Source: Candidatus Omnitrophota bacterium (GTDB taxonomy: Bacteria > Omnitrophota > Omnitrophia > Omnitrophales > Danuiimicrobiaceae). Taken from it: a stretch of DNA of 6,849 nucleotides. Location of the stretch: contig JACQQT010000009.1 of the NCBI GenBank assembly GCA_016206815.1, forward strand, positions 1-6,849. The letters are read 5' to 3'. The notes under the pieces are model-generated. The model searched no databases. It was not told the origin of the DNA and worked only from the letters and a program-made list of their open reading frames with translations. The position numbers were made by a program, and so were the translations under genes. Below are positions 1 to 5,179 of this stretch, piece after piece. How positions within the stretch are numbered: position 1 is the stretch's first letter; each line of letters starts with the position of its first letter.

Positions 1-616
1 CGCCGGGACTGGCTAACACTTGAACGTTTGCCGTCAGCAACGAAAACCCCTGATAAACGATTTTGTTCTGCAAACAATATTCGCGCACCTCCCGGTCCCA
101 GCCGCGGATCGCGTAACAGCGGTTTTGAACCATGGCGGGTTTGATTTTGACGTTCTCACAAAGTTCTTTTAAATGACGGAGTCCCACGTTACTCACACCG
201 ATCACCTTCGTCTTGCCTGATGTTTGCAGCTCTTCCATCGCGGCCCACACTTCCCAATCCGGTTCCGTGATGCCGTTCATATCCATCGGGCCGTGGAGTA
301 AGTAGGAATCAAGGTAATCGGTATGAAGATGACCAAGCGAACTTGCAAAAGAAGACTTTACTTGCGTCGCGAAATCCGCGTGAGGATCATAAGGTAAGCG
401 TTGATCCTGCCCCTGAGGATACGTGTATTTGCTTTGAAGGAACAAATCTTCTCGGCGGATACCCGCGAGCGCCTCCCCCACCAAGGCTTCACAGTAATGC
501 CTTCTTTGGTTTGCAGTATCAATCGCGCGAAAACCTATGGCTACGGCAAGCTTGACAAGCTCAGCCGTCCGGCCTTCTTTCCACGCGGTTCCGTAAATAA
601 ACGGCGGGAGCTGCAT
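1..616 (-). CDS. Aldo/keto reductase, N-terminal 205 residues (3' end outside window)
   Basis: NAD(P)H-dependent oxidoreductase of the aldo/keto reductase (TIM-barrel) superfamily, cytosolic; substrate unknown. Translating from the ATG at 616 gives an opening like MQLPPFIYGTAWKEGRT, then the four family catalytic positions: Asp33 (in FRAIDTA), Tyr41, Lys63 (LFLQSKYTYP) and His108 (DSYLLHGP). VIGVSNVGLRHLKEL (138-152) and PAMVQNRCYA follow, both typical of mid-barrel strands. The D-to-Y stretch, DTANQRRHY, is three residues longer than the common DTAxxY form; I recall this as a mark of a subfamily and not a defect. The frame stays open to base 1, so about 80-100 C-terminal residues are missing. 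It starts 9 nt after the DCC gene and in the same frame, with only TAA and three codons between, so no earlier start is possible. No Shine-Dalgarno is visible; translational coupling is likely. Family call sure; substrate unknown. Confidence 0.9.
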   Translation of the reverse strand, partial: MQLPPFIYGTAWKEGRTAELVKLAVAIGFRAIDTANQRRHYCEALVGEALAGIRREDLFLQSKYTYPQGQDQRLPYDPHADFATQVKSSFASSLGHLHTDYLDSYLLHGPMDMNGITEPDWEVWAAMEELQTSGKTKVIGVSNVGLRHLKELCENVKIKPAMVQNRCYAIRGWDREVREYCLQNKIVYQGFSLLTANVQVLASPG

Positions 617-625
617 GTGGCTAGT

Positions 626-1015
626 TTAGGTTTTGCATTTGGGCGCGCGAAACGGATTGGAAAGAAAGGTACGATGACCGGAGACGACCTGATAAGCCCA
701 CTCACTGATTCGATTAAAGAAGGGCACCTGCTCATAACACCACAAAAAGAAACCCGCTTTTCCGCTTAAAGCCAGTGCCTTCAAAACGGCGTGTGCCGCT
801 GAAAACACGGAACCGTCCGGTGCGATGAGCTGAACGGCCGTTTGACACTGCGCTTGTGTTAATTGCGGAAAACGGGACAACGCTTTCTGATAAGGCTCGT
901 ACGCTATCCGATCCCCCGTCATTTTCCGCCACCGATCGATCCAACGCTGGCAGAATGAACAGTCACCGTCATAGAGCATCACGGGCAGTGATCCGCGAGA
1001 TCCTTCGGACGTCAC
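626..1015 (-). CDS. DCC-family (DUF393) thiol-disulfide oxidoreductase-like protein
   Basis: A 129-residue protein of the DCC/DUF393 family, named for the conserved Asp-Cys-x-x-Cys motif. It has VMLYDGDCSFCQRW at residues 12-25, with the CxxC pair at Cys19 and Cys22. The family's usual central and C-terminal helices follow, including GSVFSAAHAVLKAL and a WAYQVVSGHR segment. The family is predicted to have a thioredoxin-like redox role, but few members have been tested. There is no signal peptide, so the CxxC should face the cytoplasm unless the protein docks on a membrane partner. The start is GTG, chosen because GGAAGGA lies 8 nt upstream. That ribosome site sits inside the last codons and stop of the LMF gene, whose TAA ends 5 nt before this GTG, so the two genes are almost certainly co-transcribed and coupled. 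In other bacteria DUF393 proteins are also found fused or next to HTTM/LMF-type membrane proteins (recalled, not checked). Possible role: redox partner of the LMF protein (inference). Confidence 0.88.
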   Translation of the reverse strand: MTSEGSRGSLPVMLYDGDCSFCQRWIDRWRKMTGDRIAYEPYQKALSRFPQLTQAQCQTAVQLIAPDGSVFSAAHAVLKALALSGKAGFFLWCYEQVPFFNRISEWAYQVVSGHRTFLSNPFRAPKCKT

Positions 1016-1020
1016 TTTCT

Positions 1021-2496
1021 TTATCCTTCCTGTGCGAGAATGTTTTGAAGGCGTGACAAAGCAATCGGCGGTAAATATTCACCGACGAGCGCGCGCTTCC
1101 ACCAAGCGCCTGTCCTTCTCCGCTCCTCGAAGTCCGTAAATTGATAGCGATAAAAGAGCGCGCGGACGAAACGAGGGGGCTCACCCTTAAACGGATTTCC
1201 CCTTAAGAGTTGAAGCGTCTTAGGATCGCCTTCAAGCAGTTTTTCCGAAAACCTTAAAAACCAAAGTTCATAACCGGGATTGAGAAGGCCGTTTTCAGTC
1301 ACACGCACGCGAAACGGAAGAAACCACATGAGCCAATCAAGCCTGAGGTGATAAGGCGCGATTTGCGGCGGCAGCCGCTTGACGTTTCCGGGTTTTCCTT
1401 TGAATTCGTAGGCTTTCCATTTCGTTTCTTCCGTTAGAACCGCCTCCTCCGTACCCTCCAACACAATTTCATACCGTTCTTTCGTCACTGTCCCAAACGC
1501 GCCATACACATTCACCAAATGGATGGGATTAAAACTGGCATTCATCAGCTGACGCCTCGAGAAAAAATTAAGCGTGGGGAGAATGCTTAATAAAAGCGTC
1601 ACACCAACCAACACATACAAAACCTGATTAAAAAATGGAGGGCGCGATTCAGTCGCCGGAAGTTCGAAAGGAAAAATCCGTTTCACAATAGCGTCGCTGA
1701 AAGCCGTCATTCCCAACACCACGGTCAGCCAATTGAGCCACGAGTAATTGCCGCTTGCGATCAAAAGCAGTTGATGAAAAATAATGAGCCCTCCCGCAAA
1801 AGCCGCGATGGCCTGCGGCGCAAAGAGCCCAAACGGCGCAACCAGTTGAACGAAATGGCTAAAGAGTGACCCAAACCGGTGAACGAAGTGCGGCAGATGA
1901 TGAAAATACCAACTCAGGGGATTCGGTATCGGCTGGGTTTCGTGATGATAAATAAGGCACGTGAGGTTGCGCCAGCATTCGTCTCCCCGCAATTTAATGA
2001 GGCCCGAACCCAACTCCACGCGAAAAAGCATCCACCTCAGAATCAAAATAGGAATGAGAGACGGCATGATTCGGGAAGAGCCCATGAAGGCTGCGAAAAA
2101 CCCGGCTTCCAGCAGCATCGTCTCCCAGCCAAAGCGATAAAACACCTGGCCGACGTTCACGATCGAAAGATAAAGCACCCAGAGCACAAGCCAAACGGCT
2201 AAGGAAATCCACCAAGGCCCTTTCTCAGCCAGGCCCGCCAAAGTAATCGATGAAAGCGCAATCCCACTCCACGCAACCAGTATGAAGACCCGGTCAGAAT
2301 AAGACAGGTAGAAAAGGCTTGGTGCAGCCCTGAAAGGCACGTTTTTGATGAATTCCGGGATAGGCAGAAAACCATGCTCGCCTAAAAGCACGGGAAATTG
2401 GTTCAGCGCTGCCATAAAGGCAACGAGATATAAGGCCGCCAGCGAACGCAGAAAGATCAATCGTCCAAGCTGGAAATCCCCAAAGTAAGTTTCCAT
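1021..2496 (-). CDS. Lipase maturation factor (LMF1)-like multi-pass membrane protein
   Basis: About 491 residues, full length for bacterial members. The diagnostic block is GSGLIKLRGDECWRNLTC (about 163-180), followed by YHHETQPIPNPLSWYFHHLP and later NYSWLNWLT. The second LMF1 signature lies in the C-terminal soluble part: VYGAFGTVTKERYEIVLEG, then EFKGKPGNVKRLPPQ and YHLRLDWLMWF (about 382-392). Hydrophobic segments lie near 10-32, 66-88, 94-115, 145-160, 228-247, 250-267 and 290-309, so it is an integral inner-membrane protein. In vertebrates LMF1 sits in the ER and is needed for folding of dimeric lipases; the bacterial function is not established. A GTG at 2505 would add three residues, but GGAG lies 8 nt before the ATG at 2496, so I prefer that ATG. 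It heads the LMF-DCC-AKR run, with the DCC start 5 nt past its TAA. No frameshift or missing block is seen. Confidence 0.9.
   Translation of the reverse strand: METYFGDFQLGRLIFLRSLAALYLVAFMAALNQFPVLLGEHGFLPIPEFIKNVPFRAAPSLFYLSYSDRVFILVAWSGIALSSITLAGLAEKGPWWISLAVWLVLWVLYLSIVNVGQVFYRFGWETMLLEAGFFAAFMGSSRIMPSLIPILILRWMLFRVELGSGLIKLRGDECWRNLTCLIYHHETQPIPNPLSWYFHHLPHFVHRFGSLFSHFVQLVAPFGLFAPQAIAAFAGGLIIFHQLLLIASGNYSWLNWLTVVLGMTAFSDAIVKRIFPFELPATESRPPFFNQVLYVLVGVTLLLSILPTLNFFSRRQLMNASFNPIHLVNVYGAFGTVTKERYEIVLEGTEEAVLTEETKWKAYEFKGKPGNVKRLPPQIAPYHLRLDWLMWFLPFRVRVTENGLLNPGYELWFLRFSEKLLEGDPKTLQLLRGNPFKGEPPRFVRALFYRYQFTDFEERRRTGAWWKRALVGEYLPPIALSRLQNILAQEG
1024..1030 (-). promoter_or_regulatory. Ribosome binding site for the DCC gene
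   Basis: On the minus strand GGAAGGA lies 8 nt before the GTG at 1015 and overlaps the final codons of the LMF gene. It decides the GTG start, since the first ATG in this frame lies 12 codons further in, at the start of the conserved MLYDGDC block. Confidence 0.7.
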
Positions 2497-2504
2497 GGGC
2501 GCCA

Positions 2505-2508
2505 CTCC
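2505..2508 (-). promoter_or_regulatory. Ribosome binding site deciding the LMF start
   Basis: On the minus strand GGAG is followed by 8 nt and then the ATG at 2496. It overlaps the alternative GTG start at 2505, so that GTG has no usable ribosome site. This supports the shorter, 491-residue form. Confidence 0.5.
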
Positions 2509-2523
2509 GGTCGCAGAGCCTTC

Positions 2524-2553
2524 ATGTTAGCGTCTTAAGGAAATCTTCGGCAA
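2524..2553 (-). promoter_or_regulatory. Candidate sigma70 promoter for the LMF-DCC-AKR genes
   Basis: Read on the minus strand, TTGCCG (2553-2548) and TAACAT (2529-2524) are separated by 18 nt; each matches 4 of 6 consensus bases. Initiation would fall near 2517, about 20 nt before the LMF start. The 88-nt gap between the secreted-protein gene and the LMF gene leaves room for it. The match is modest, so read-through from upstream is an equal possibility. Confidence 0.3.
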
Positions 2554-2566
2554 TGAAATTTTCATT
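2552..2566. repeat. Perfect 7-bp inverted repeat (possible operator)
   Basis: AATGAAA-T-TTTCATT is a perfect palindrome around one central base, in the gap before the LMF gene. It overlaps the proposed -35 of that gene by two bases. The size and position suit a repressor or activator site, but it is AT-rich and a chance origin is possible. There is no T-run after it on the minus strand, so it is not a terminator for the secreted-protein gene. Confidence 0.3.
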
Positions 2567-2584
2567 TCAGATCTATTGGGTCCC

Positions 2585-3271
2585 CTACCGGTTGTCATGC
2601 ATGTTCTGATGCTGCATACCGGCTGAGGAAACTTTTTGGTCTTTCATGTCCCGCGCTTTGGGTGTAGCGCCGATGGATTTGTGAAGCGCGTCCACTTCCT
2701 CAAAAAGATTTTTGTCGATTTGTTCCAGGTCGCGCTTCTTCAACTGAACGTTTGTGTGCTTTCTCACTCCGGGAATCTTCCGCAGGACGGTCTCTTCGCT
2801 TCCCGTCCGGTAATCAATGGTTCCTTCATCCACTTCAAGCCCGGAAACTTCCGAAAAACTTGCACCGCCGGGGTCTTGAACGGGCTTTGCAGGAGGCTGC
2901 GCCGGAGGAGATTGTATGGGGCCGTACTGAGGCATCATCACAAAATTATTTCCATTGGTCGGTTCCTGGCCCGGCGGAAAAACAAATGTGCCCGGCATTT
3001 GCATGTTCATGGGATTCATTGGGTTTGTTTGCGACAGAGTCCCCATTGTCATATTTGCCGGGTCCATGGGGTTATTGGGATCCCGGACCGGAGGCGTATA
3101 ATTCTGGCTTCCCTTTGGCACCATGCGCGGCGGTCCCATTTGCGGCATGAACACAAGCTCGGGTTCCATTTCCGGCGGGTCATCGGCCCAAAGAACGGAA
3201 GGTATCAAAACAATAAGAAGCGCTAAGAAAAAACCTGCGAATTTAACTGGCGCTGGTTTCATGGCGAACAT
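2585..3271 (-). CDS. Secreted Met/Pro/Asn-rich protein of unknown function
   Basis: 228 residues; I do not recognise a family. The N-terminus is a clear Sec signal peptide: Lys5 and Lys10, a hydrophobic core FAGFFLALLIVLIP, and a probable signal peptidase I cut after SVLWA (Ala29). There is no lipobox Cys; the mature protein has no cysteine at all. Residues 34-113 are low-complexity and rich in Pro, Asn and Met (13 Met in about 80 residues), with related blocks NPMDPANMTMG and NPMNPMNMQMPG. A Pro/Gln linker follows (120-133). The C-terminal third is charged and probably helical (TVLRKIPGVRKHTNVQLKKRD, 161-181, then DLEQIDKNLFEEVDALHKSI), ending in a His/Met tail, MQHQNMHDNR. MxM and MxxM motifs recall exported copper-binding proteins, but that is only a resemblance. 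An in-frame ATG at 3262 (Met4) may be the real start. No Shine-Dalgarno precedes either. It lies 66 nt after DUF1015 and 88 nt before LMF. Confidence 0.75.
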   Translation of the reverse strand: MFAMKPAPVKFAGFFLALLIVLIPSVLWADDPPEMEPELVFMPQMGPPRMVPKGSQNYTPPVRDPNNPMDPANMTMGTLSQTNPMNPMNMQMPGTFVFPPGQEPTNGNNFVMMPQYGPIQSPPAQPPAKPVQDPGGASFSEVSGLEVDEGTIDYRTGSEETVLRKIPGVRKHTNVQLKKRDLEQIDKNLFEEVDALHKSIGATPKARDMKDQKVSSAGMQHQNMHDNR

Positions 3272-3301
3272 ATTGTAATCGAGAAATGAAGTTTACGACA
3301 A
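3272..3301 (-). promoter_or_regulatory. Candidate promoter for the secreted protein gene
   Basis: On the minus strand TTGTCG (3301-3296) and TACAAT (3277-3272) are spaced by 18 nt; the -10 matches 5 of 6 bases and the -35 4 of 6. Initiation would fall close to 3265, after the ATG at 3271 and about 3 nt before the in-frame ATG at 3262. If real, the mRNA would be nearly leaderless and start at Met4, which would also explain why no ribosome binding site is seen. Confidence 0.3.
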
Positions 3302-3337
3302 GAAAAATTAAAGAGCCGGTACCGGTTGAAATAGAAC

Positions 3338-4621
3338 CTAGTGCTTGTACACCAATAAACCGCTCGGAAACTTGGGATAAAAGTAGGTGGATTTCTGAGG
3401 CATTAGTTCTCCCGATTCGCAGATGGTTTTGATGGTTTTGGGTGTCGTCGGGCGGATGAAAAATACGCAACGCGCTTCTTTCTTTTTCAATTTCGAAAAG
3501 GCTTCACCGACGGACGGCGTATAAAAAATATGGTGCTCGAGTGCCGCACCGCTCACGCCGAGCAGCGGTTCCAGAATCAGAAAGGAAACCAAATTCATAT
3601 CCAGCGCATACCAAAGCTCCGGCTTCCCGCCCGGCATCTCCTGACGCGCCGTCGTTTGGTCCTTCAATTCCAAAAGATAGATTTCCGTTTCTGAAAAAGC
3701 AAGCCCAAAGCCCTCCGTTAAAGAACCTTCTGAAATTTTTTCCAACACCGATCTCGAGACGGAATGCAGCACAAAGTGTTTCTTCAGATCGGCGAGCATG
3801 GCATCCCGCGCGAGGGGAACTGAATTTAAAACCGCGCGGTGAATCGGCAAAATCAAAAGGCCGGGATCGTTGAACCGAACGAACGTGCTCATCACGTAAT
3901 CCCAGGGGTGCTCGCCGCCCGCTCCGGTTTTCCGCATCTCTTCAGCATATCCCAAAGCCGTTTCGTAACGATGATGGCCGTCGGCAATAAAAATCCGTCT
4001 CCGATCAAATTGTAAAGCGATTTGGCGCCGCTCATCGCTTTTGTCAATCACCCACAGCCGGTGATGAACTTTTTCGTCGTCCGTAAAATCAAAAAGCGGA
4101 CGGACGGCTTCACAGCGTTTCCGAATTTGAGGAAGCACCTCCGTAGGATCTTCATACAAGGTAAAGACGGGAGAGAAATTGGCATGCGTCGCCCGCAAGA
4201 GTTTCCCCCGATCCACTTTGGGGGAAGCATGCGTTCGCTCATGGGGGAAAACCACTTTCCGCTCAAACGGTTCCAGTTTCAAAAGTGCAAACAAGGCAAG
4301 CCGGGACAACGCTTTTTTCTGAAACGGATGTTGATAACTCATTTCGTGGAGATAAAAACTTTCTTTTGGTTCCGATACGAGCACCTCTTCATCCGTCCAG
4401 CGCCTCAAATGCTGCCCGGCTTCTTGATAAAGGGACTCCGGAAACGGCTGGCCCGGTTTCGATTGTCCCAAGATGAGACGGATGACGTTATGCGGATCCC
4501 GCGCTTCGAGTTCTTTCCGGTAGTCCTCGGAAATCACATCATAAGGCGGCGCGATGAGACGCTTGATTTCACCTTTTTGAGGATGGTAATGCCACGCGCG
4601 AAAGGGTTTGATGAGAGCCAT
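3338..4621 (-). CDS. DUF1015 family protein
   Basis: 427 residues, the usual length for DUF1015 (PF06245). Family landmarks are in order: the opening MALIKPFRAWHYHP, then RLIAPPYDVIS (21-31) and DPHNVIRLILG (42-52), VFPHERTHASPK (124-135), the strongest signature FIADGHHRYETAL (211-223), and NDPGLLILPIHRAV (251-264). No signal peptide or membrane segment is evident, so it should be cytosolic. The biochemical role is not established as far as I know; the conserved His/Asp/Glu cluster in ADGHHRYE looks like a catalytic or metal/phosphate-binding site, but that is inference. The ATG at 4621 lines up with the normal family start; a Shine-Dalgarno is weak at best. It lies 19 nt downstream of the tRNA-binding protein gene, so the two probably share a transcript. 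No defects are seen. Family call very sure; function open. Confidence 0.93.
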   Translation of the reverse strand: MALIKPFRAWHYHPQKGEIKRLIAPPYDVISEDYRKELEARDPHNVIRLILGQSKPGQPFPESLYQEAGQHLRRWTDEEVLVSEPKESFYLHEMSYQHPFQKKALSRLALFALLKLEPFERKVVFPHERTHASPKVDRGKLLRATHANFSPVFTLYEDPTEVLPQIRKRCEAVRPLFDFTDDEKVHHRLWVIDKSDERRQIALQFDRRRIFIADGHHRYETALGYAEEMRKTGAGGEHPWDYVMSTFVRFNDPGLLILPIHRAVLNSVPLARDAMLADLKKHFVLHSVSRSVLEKISEGSLTEGFGLAFSETEIYLLELKDQTTARQEMPGGKPELWYALDMNLVSFLILEPLLGVSGAALEHHIFYTPSVGEAFSKLKKKEARCVFFIRPTTPKTIKTICESGELMPQKSTYFYPKFPSGLLVYKH

Positions 4622-4640
4622 GTGATCACAATCTCAAACG

Positions 4641-4961
4641 TTAACGGACTGGAGCCCCCGAGGAAATAGGACGATCTAGGGTCAGTAAAACAATTTGGCT
4701 CTGATCATTTGCGGCAAGAAGCATTCCTTGCGATTCCACGCCGCGAATGGTGGCTGGCTCCAAATTATTGACTACCACAACTTTTTTGCCGATGAGTTCT
4801 TCCGGTTTGTAATGCAAACGGATCCCAGCCACAATCTGTTTCCGGGCTTCGCCGACTTGAATATCCAGGATGTAGAGACGGTCCGCATTAGGATGAGGCC
4901 TTGCCTCGATAATCTCCGCCACCCGAAGTTCTAACTGTTGAAACTCCTTAAAAGAAGCCAT
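4641..4961 (-). CDS. Stand-alone tRNA-binding protein (MetG C-terminal / Trbp111 type)
   Basis: 106 residues forming one OB-fold tRNA-binding domain, like the C-terminal appendage of methionyl-tRNA synthetase, Aquifex Trbp111 and E. coli YgjH. Motifs seen: LELRVAEIIEARPHPNADRL (10-29), ARKQIVAGIRLHY (39-51), ELIGKKVVVVNNLEPATI (55-72) and GVESQGMLLAA (74-84). Such proteins form dimers and bind tRNA by shape; as a separate subunit it can raise the affinity of MetRS for tRNA. Databases often name it methionyl-tRNA synthetase beta subunit, although no synthetase catalytic gene is in this window. Two starts are adjacent, TTG at 4964 and ATG at 4961. GGAGG lies 4 nt before the ATG but only 1 nt before the TTG, so the ATG is preferred. 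It is first in the leftward gene run, has its own promoter, and is followed 19 nt later by DUF1015. Confidence 0.9.
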   Translation of the reverse strand: MASFKEFQQLELRVAEIIEARPHPNADRLYILDIQVGEARKQIVAGIRLHYKPEELIGKKVVVVNNLEPATIRGVESQGMLLAANDQSQIVLLTLDRPISSGAPVR

Positions 4962-4965
4962 CAAT

Positions 4966-4970
4966 CCTCC
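4966..4970 (-). promoter_or_regulatory. Ribosome binding site of the tRNA-binding protein gene
   Basis: On the minus strand GGAGG is followed by ATTG and then ATG. The 4-nt spacing is short but workable for the ATG at 4961, and leaves almost none for the TTG at 4964, so it decides the start. Confidence 0.6.
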
Positions 4971-4985
4971 ATAAAAACAGGAGTC

Positions 4986-5000
4986 ATTTTAGCATAAAAT
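4986..5000. repeat. Inverted repeat over the leftward -10 element
   Basis: ATTTTA-GCA-TAAAAT is a perfect 6-bp inverted repeat with a 3-nt centre. One arm is the -10 of the leftward promoter. It could be an operator, or simply the chance result of an AT-rich -10 region. Confidence 0.25.
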
Positions 5001-5013
5001 CTCCCACGGCCAA
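4986..5013 (-). promoter_or_regulatory. Leftward sigma70 promoter (extended -10) for tRNA-binding protein and DUF1015
   Basis: On the minus strand TTGGCC (5013-5008), a 16-nt spacer and TAAAAT (4991-4986) are seen, with TGC directly before the -10 as an extended -10 element. The -10 matches 5 of 6 bases, the -35 4 of 6. Initiation near 4979 gives a leader of about 18 nt that holds the GGAGG site. Confidence 0.55.
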
Positions 5014-5093
5014 AGGCAAATGATCAAGGTTTCTGGACTGCGGGAAGAGACGTAAATTGAGGTATATAAGGAGGATACAGGCATTCATTTTAC

Positions 5094-5121
5094 TTGATTT
5101 TAGCCCAAAACCTGCTATAAT
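5094..5121 (+). promoter_or_regulatory. Rightward sigma70 promoter for the inositol-phosphate synthase gene
   Basis: TTGATT (5094-5099), a 16-nt spacer and a perfect TATAAT (5116-5121) preceded by TGC, an extended -10. Initiation would fall near 5128, giving a leader of about 50 nt in which I see no riboswitch-like fold. It is the best promoter match in the window and is divergent from the leftward promoter about 100 bp away. Confidence 0.7.
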
Positions 5122-5166
5122 CCGGCCGTACTGAATTACACCACTTCTAAAGAACAACCTCACAAA

Positions 5167-5174
5167 AGGGAGAG
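5167..5174 (+). promoter_or_regulatory. Ribosome binding site supporting the TTG start at 5180
   Basis: AGGGAGAG, with its GGAG core ending 7 nt before TTG at 5180. No ATG or GTG start lies at the same place. The next in-frame Met is residue 39, which would remove the NAD-binding loop, so TTG is taken as the start. Confidence 0.6.
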
Positions 5175-5179
5175 CTTCG

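Noticed and set aside
401..769. Plus-strand 122-codon open frame across the AKR/DCC junction
   Set aside because: It covers parts of two well-supported minus-strand genes and resembles no family.
2636..3226. Plus-strand 196-codon open frame opposite the secreted protein gene
   Set aside because: Its His/Arg/Cys-rich translation is what the Met/Pro-rich gene on the other strand would give by reversal. The minus-strand frame has a signal peptide and coherent domains; this one has no family motif.
3315..3326. CCGGTACCGG palindrome downstream of DUF1015 as a terminator
   Set aside because: The palindrome leaves only a 3-bp stem if a 4-nt loop is allowed, and the following run CTCTTTAATTTTT is interrupted. 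A functional terminator is unlikely.
4621..4630. TGTGATCACA palindrome beside the DUF1015 start, resembling a CRP site
   Set aside because: A CRP site needs about 6 nt between TGTGA and TCACA; here the arms abut. It also lies inside a probable two-gene transcript, partly in the start codon.
4022..4669. Plus-strand 215-codon open frame opposite DUF1015
   Set aside because: It lies antisense to a clear DUF1015 gene with all family motifs and shows no motif of its own.
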